Below, in pieces: positions 44,001 to 46,511 of a stretch of 46,511 nucleotides of DNA. The stretch comes from Asaia bogorensis (lineage in GTDB: Bacteria > Pseudomonadota > Alphaproteobacteria > Reyranellales > Reyranellaceae), in NCBI GenBank assembly GCA_945889625.1, contig CAMDCE010000041.1, forward strand, positions 1 to 46,511, given 5' to 3'. The position numbers and the translations under genes were made by a program. Positions within the stretch are counted from its first letter, which is position 1; every line of letters begins with the position of its first letter. The notes beneath the pieces are model-generated. The model made no database searches and was not told where the DNA came from. It was given only the letters and a program-made list of their open reading frames with translations.

Positions 44001-44903
44001 CTATTTCGCGGGCCGCAGAACGGCTGCAGCCCGACCGTCGATGATGGCCAAACCGATGCCGATCAGCAGCATTCCGGCGAAGTGCCGCGGCTCCAGCCGC
44101 TCGTCCAGAAAGAAGCCACCCAGCAGGATGGCAATGAGCGGCATCAGAAAGGTGACCAGCAGCAGGTTGGTGGCGCCTGCCGCCGCGAGGATGCGGAAAT
44201 ACAGCACGTAGCCCAACGCAGTCGACATCAGGGCAAGGCCGACAAGGGCGGCCCACACCGTCGGCGACGGGGCGGCGGGCAGCGACCAGGGCCGGTCGAC
44301 CATCAGCATGATCGGCAGAATCAACACGCTGCTGGCCGTGACTTGACCGGCCGCGGCCTCCAGCGGCGCCACGCCCATGGCCTTGAAACATCGGCCGTAG
44401 ACGCCGGCAAACGCGTAGGAGAGGGCTGCACCCAGGCAGGCCAATTCAGCCAGCAGACTTGAGACAGCGTTGCCGAGAGCATCGGGTCCGACCAGCAACG
44501 CCACGCCGGCGAAGCCGGACAACAGGGCGATGACTTTGGCGCCGGTCGCCTTTTCGTCGGCGGTGAGTACGTGGGCGACCACAATGGTGAAGAGCGGAGT
44601 GGTGGCGTTGAGGATCGAGGCTTCGCCGGACGCAATATGCGTCTGCCCCCAGAAGATCAGGCTGAACGGCACCACATTGTTCAGAAGTCCCATGGCGAAA
44701 TAGGCGGGCCACGGCGTGCCGGGCCGGAACAGGCCCTGCGCGGCGGCAGCCAGGGCAATGTTGAGAGCCAGGGCCGCGAGCGCCACGCGGCCGAACACGA
44801 CGGTGAACGGCGCCAATTCGCCGATCGCCACCTTGGCGAAGAAGAACGAACATCCCCATAGCACGGAGAGCGACAGCAGCCAGGCCCAGACGCGCAAACT
44901 CAT
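44001..44903 (-). CDS. DMT superfamily (EamA) transporter
   Basis: Inner-membrane protein (300 aa) with ten predicted helices in two EamA repeats of five, the usual layout of drug/metabolite exporters. The N-terminus [20 protein letters not shown] and the second-repeat block [14 protein letters not shown] are family-like; [16 protein letters not shown] before the last helices is typical. The substrate cannot be told. It starts 32 bases after the gltX stop on the same strand, so it is likely co-transcribed with gltX. It ends 85 bases before the gltA start. Confidence 0.88.
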   Translation of the reverse strand: MSLRVWAWLLSLSVLWGCSFFFAKVAIGELAPFTVVFGRVALAALALNIALAAAAQGLFRPGTPWPAYFAMGLLNNVVPFSLIFWGQTHIASGEASILNATTPLFTIVVAHVLTADEKATGAKVIALLSGFAGVALLVGPDALGNAVSSLLAELACLGAALSYAFAGVYGRCFKAMGVAPLEAAAGQVTASSVLILPIMLMVDRPWSLPAAPSPTVWAALVGLALMSTALGYVLYFRILAAAGATNLLLVTFLMPLIAILLGGFFLDERLEPRHFAGMLLIGIGLAIIDGRAAAVLRPAK

Positions 44904-44935
44904 GGCGCGACCGTGACGGGCCGCCGTGGCGGCCT

Positions 44936-46339
44936 CTATCCGCTGGCCGCCAGCAATCTCGACTTGGTTTCGGCCGGCCCGAGGATGGCCAGCACCTCAA
45001 AGATGCCGGGCGATACGGTCGAGCCCGTCATCGCCACGCGCAGCGGCTGGGCGACCTGGCCGAGCTTCACGCCCTCGGCCTCGACAAAGCGGCGGACCGC
45101 GTCCTCTATCTGCTTCTCGCTCCAGTTGGCTGCCTCGGCCTCGAGCGCTGCCGTGAGCTTGGCGAGCAAGGTCTTGGCCTCGAATGTGAGCTGGGCGCGC
45201 GCCTTGTCGTCTGCGATCGGTGGCGCGCCGGACGTGGCATAGAAGACGAGGTTGTCGGCAAGTTCGATCAATGTGCGCGTGCGCTGCTTCACGCCGTTGA
45301 TGCCGCGCCCGATGCGTTCCCGGCCGATCGCATCGATCGCGCCGATCTTGGCCTCGATGCGCGGCAGCACGAGCGGCAGCAACTCGGCATCCGGCGTCTC
45401 GCGCATGTAGTGTGCATTGAGGTTGGTGAGTTTGGCGATATCGAAGCGCGAGGCTGACCGGCCGACACCCGGCAAATCGAACCACTCGATCGCCTGTTCG
45501 GTGGAAATAATTTCGTCGTCGCCATGGCCCCAGCCAAGACGCAGCAGATAGTTGCGCAAAGCCGCGGGCAGCATGCCCATGTCGCGGTAGGCGTCGACGC
45601 CGAGAGCGCCGTGGCGCTTGCTGAGCTTGGCGCCGTCGGGGCCGTGGATCAGCGGGATATGGGCATAGACCGGCTCGGGCCAACCCATCGCCTTGATGAT
45701 CTGGAGCTGGCGGAAGGCATTGTTCAGATGGTCGTCGCCGCGGATCACGTGCGTGACGCCGGCATCCTGATCGTCGACCACGACGGCCAGCATGTAGGTC
45801 GGCGTACCGTCGGCGCGCAGCAGGATCATGTCGTCGAGTTGGGCATTGTCGACCTTGACCTCTCCCTGCACGGCGTCCTGGATCACCGTCTGGCCGCTCT
45901 GCGGCGCCTTGAGACGGATGACGGGCTTGATATCGGCCGGGGCGTCCTTCGGATCGCGGTCACGCCAGCGGCCGTCGTAACGCGTCGGCTTGCCAGCCGC
46001 CTTTTGCGCCGCACGCATCTCGTCCAGTTCCTGGGGCGAGGCGTAGCAGTGATAGGCGTGGCCGTTGGCCAGCATCTGACGCGCGACCTCGGCATGACGG
46101 GCGGCGCGGGTGAACTGGTAGGTGACGTCGCCGTCCCATTGCAGGCCGAGCCACGACAGGCCGTCGAGGATCGCCGCGATGGCCGGCTCCGTGGAGCGGG
46201 CGCGATCGGTGTCCTCGATGCGCAGCAGGAACTTGCCGCCGTGGTGGCGCGAGAACAGCCAATTGAACAGCGCGGTGCGCGCACCGCCGATATGCAGGTA
46301 GCCGGTCGGCGAGGGTGCAAAGCGGGTGACGACTGTCAT
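44936..46339 (-). CDS. gltX: Glutamyl-tRNA synthetase
   Basis: Class I synthetase (467 aa) charging tRNA-Glu, and in many alphaproteobacteria also tRNA-Gln. The HIGH-type motif is [19 protein letters not shown] near the N-terminus, and the KMSKS-type motif is [21 protein letters not shown] and the anticodon-binding helical C-terminal domain follow. Start ATG 46339 gives [13 protein letters not shown], the standard beginning; the frame is open upstream but crosses the promoter. Alphaproteobacteria often have two gltX genes, and I cannot tell which this is. Divergent from comEC, a conserved arrangement. Confidence 0.96.
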   Translation of the reverse strand: MTVVTRFAPSPTGYLHIGGARTALFNWLFSRHHGGKFLLRIEDTDRARSTEPAIAAILDGLSWLGLQWDGDVTYQFTRAARHAEVARQMLANGHAYHCYASPQELDEMRAAQKAAGKPTRYDGRWRDRDPKDAPADIKPVIRLKAPQSGQTVIQDAVQGEVKVDNAQLDDMILLRADGTPTYMLAVVVDDQDAGVTHVIRGDDHLNNAFRQLQIIKAMGWPEPVYAHIPLIHGPDGAKLSKRHGALGVDAYRDMGMLPAALRNYLLRLGWGHGDDEIISTEQAIEWFDLPGVGRSASRFDIAKLTNLNAHYMRETPDAELLPLVLPRIEAKIGAIDAIGRERIGRGINGVKQRTRTLIELADNLVFYATSGAPPIADDKARAQLTFEAKTLLAKLTAALEAEAANWSEKQIEDAVRRFVEAEGVKLGQVAQPLRVAMTGSTVSPGIFEVLAILGPAETKSRLLAASG

Positions 46340-46388
46340 TGCTCGGTAAGTGCGGGTTTTGCCGTATTTCGGCCGGAAAAGCGCGCGG

Positions 46389-46417
46389 TAGGTAGGCGAG
46401 CGTCCCCGACCTGTCAA
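46389..46417 (-). promoter_or_regulatory. Predicted promoter of gltX
   Basis: On the minus strand a perfect TTGACA (46412-46417), a 17-base spacer and TACCTA (46389-46394) place a start near 46382, about 43 bases before the gltX ATG. It is one of the best promoter matches in the window. Confidence 0.65.
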
Positions 46418-46446
46418 ACGCCCGGCAGGCGACCGAGGGGGAGCGC

Positions 46447-46511
46447 GTGGCGGGGGCCCGCAACTGGATCCTGCAGCATCTCGACGCCGAGCGCGGCCGC
46501 TGGATGCTGTG
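46447..46511 (+). CDS. ComEC/Rec2 family protein, first codons only (cut by window end)
   Basis: A GTG at 46447, preceded by GAGGGGGAG, opens a frame to the window end. It reads [19 protein letters not shown] and continues MML-like into a likely first helix. Only 21 codons are seen. The call rests on context: a ComEC family gene diverging from gltX is frequent in alphaproteobacteria, and an E-R-x-R-W stretch before the first helix fits that family. The function would be DNA uptake across the inner membrane. Confidence 0.5.
   Translation, partial: MAGARNWILQHLDAERGRWML

Overview
The window is a high-GC, densely packed chromosomal segment of an alphaproteobacterium. Its gene order is alphaproteobacterial: lon-hupB, a complete nuoA-N operon running into birA-coaX-rnj-mce-DUF1467, then proS-lol-dnaE, then rpsB-tsf-pyrH-frr-uppS-cdsA-dxr-rseP-bamA-fabZ, and gltA/gltX divergent from comEC. 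A Rhodospirillales or Reyranella-like lineage is my best guess. It rests on gene order and protein flavour only, since no database search was possible. No phage, insertion sequence, CRISPR array or rRNA is visible. This is core genome.

Layout. (1) 1-2705: the 3' part of lon with a good terminator, the HU gene hupB with its own promoter, tRNA-Val(TAC), and tRNA-Asp(GTC) behind a near-consensus promoter. (2) 2706-20659: fourteen genes of respiratory complex I (nuoA to nuoN). They are followed with almost no gaps by biotin ligase, type III pantothenate kinase, RNase J, methylmalonyl-CoA epimerase and a DUF1467 membrane protein. (3) 20660-22373: a minus-strand island holding an NCS2/AzgA-like purine permease and, beyond its stop, a probable small structured RNA with promoter-like boxes and a strong minus-strand terminator. 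(4) 22374-31557: proS, a run of five hairpins, two LolC/E-type permeases with LolD, dnaE, and a DUF72 protein. (5) 31558-39006: an intergenic region with repeated GTGAGACC boxes and a promoter, then the translation and envelope cluster rpsB, tsf, pyrH, frr, uppS, cdsA, dxr, rseP. (6) 39132-42362: bamA, fabZ and gloA. (7) 42387-46339, minus strand: a small membrane-protein ORF, gltA, a DMT-family exporter and gltX. The first codons of comEC leave the window on the plus strand.

How the genes work together: energy conservation (complex I), cofactor supply (biotin, CoA), RNA turnover, translation (S2, EF-Ts, RRF, ProRS, GluRS), isoprenoid, undecaprenyl and phospholipid precursors (Dxr, UppS, CdsA), and outer-membrane biogenesis (LolCDE, RseP, BamA). 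Many neighbours overlap by 1-20 bases, which suggests translational coupling.

Most interesting points: the candidate small RNA at 20690-20866 (minus strand); the absence of lpxD, lpxA, lpxI and lpxB from a bamA-fabZ-gltA locus where relatives carry them; the five-hairpin element whose last stem runs into the lolC ribosome-binding site; the GTGAGACC boxes before rpsB; and an altered phosphate-binding motif in CoaX. I did not find an evident new multi-gene system.
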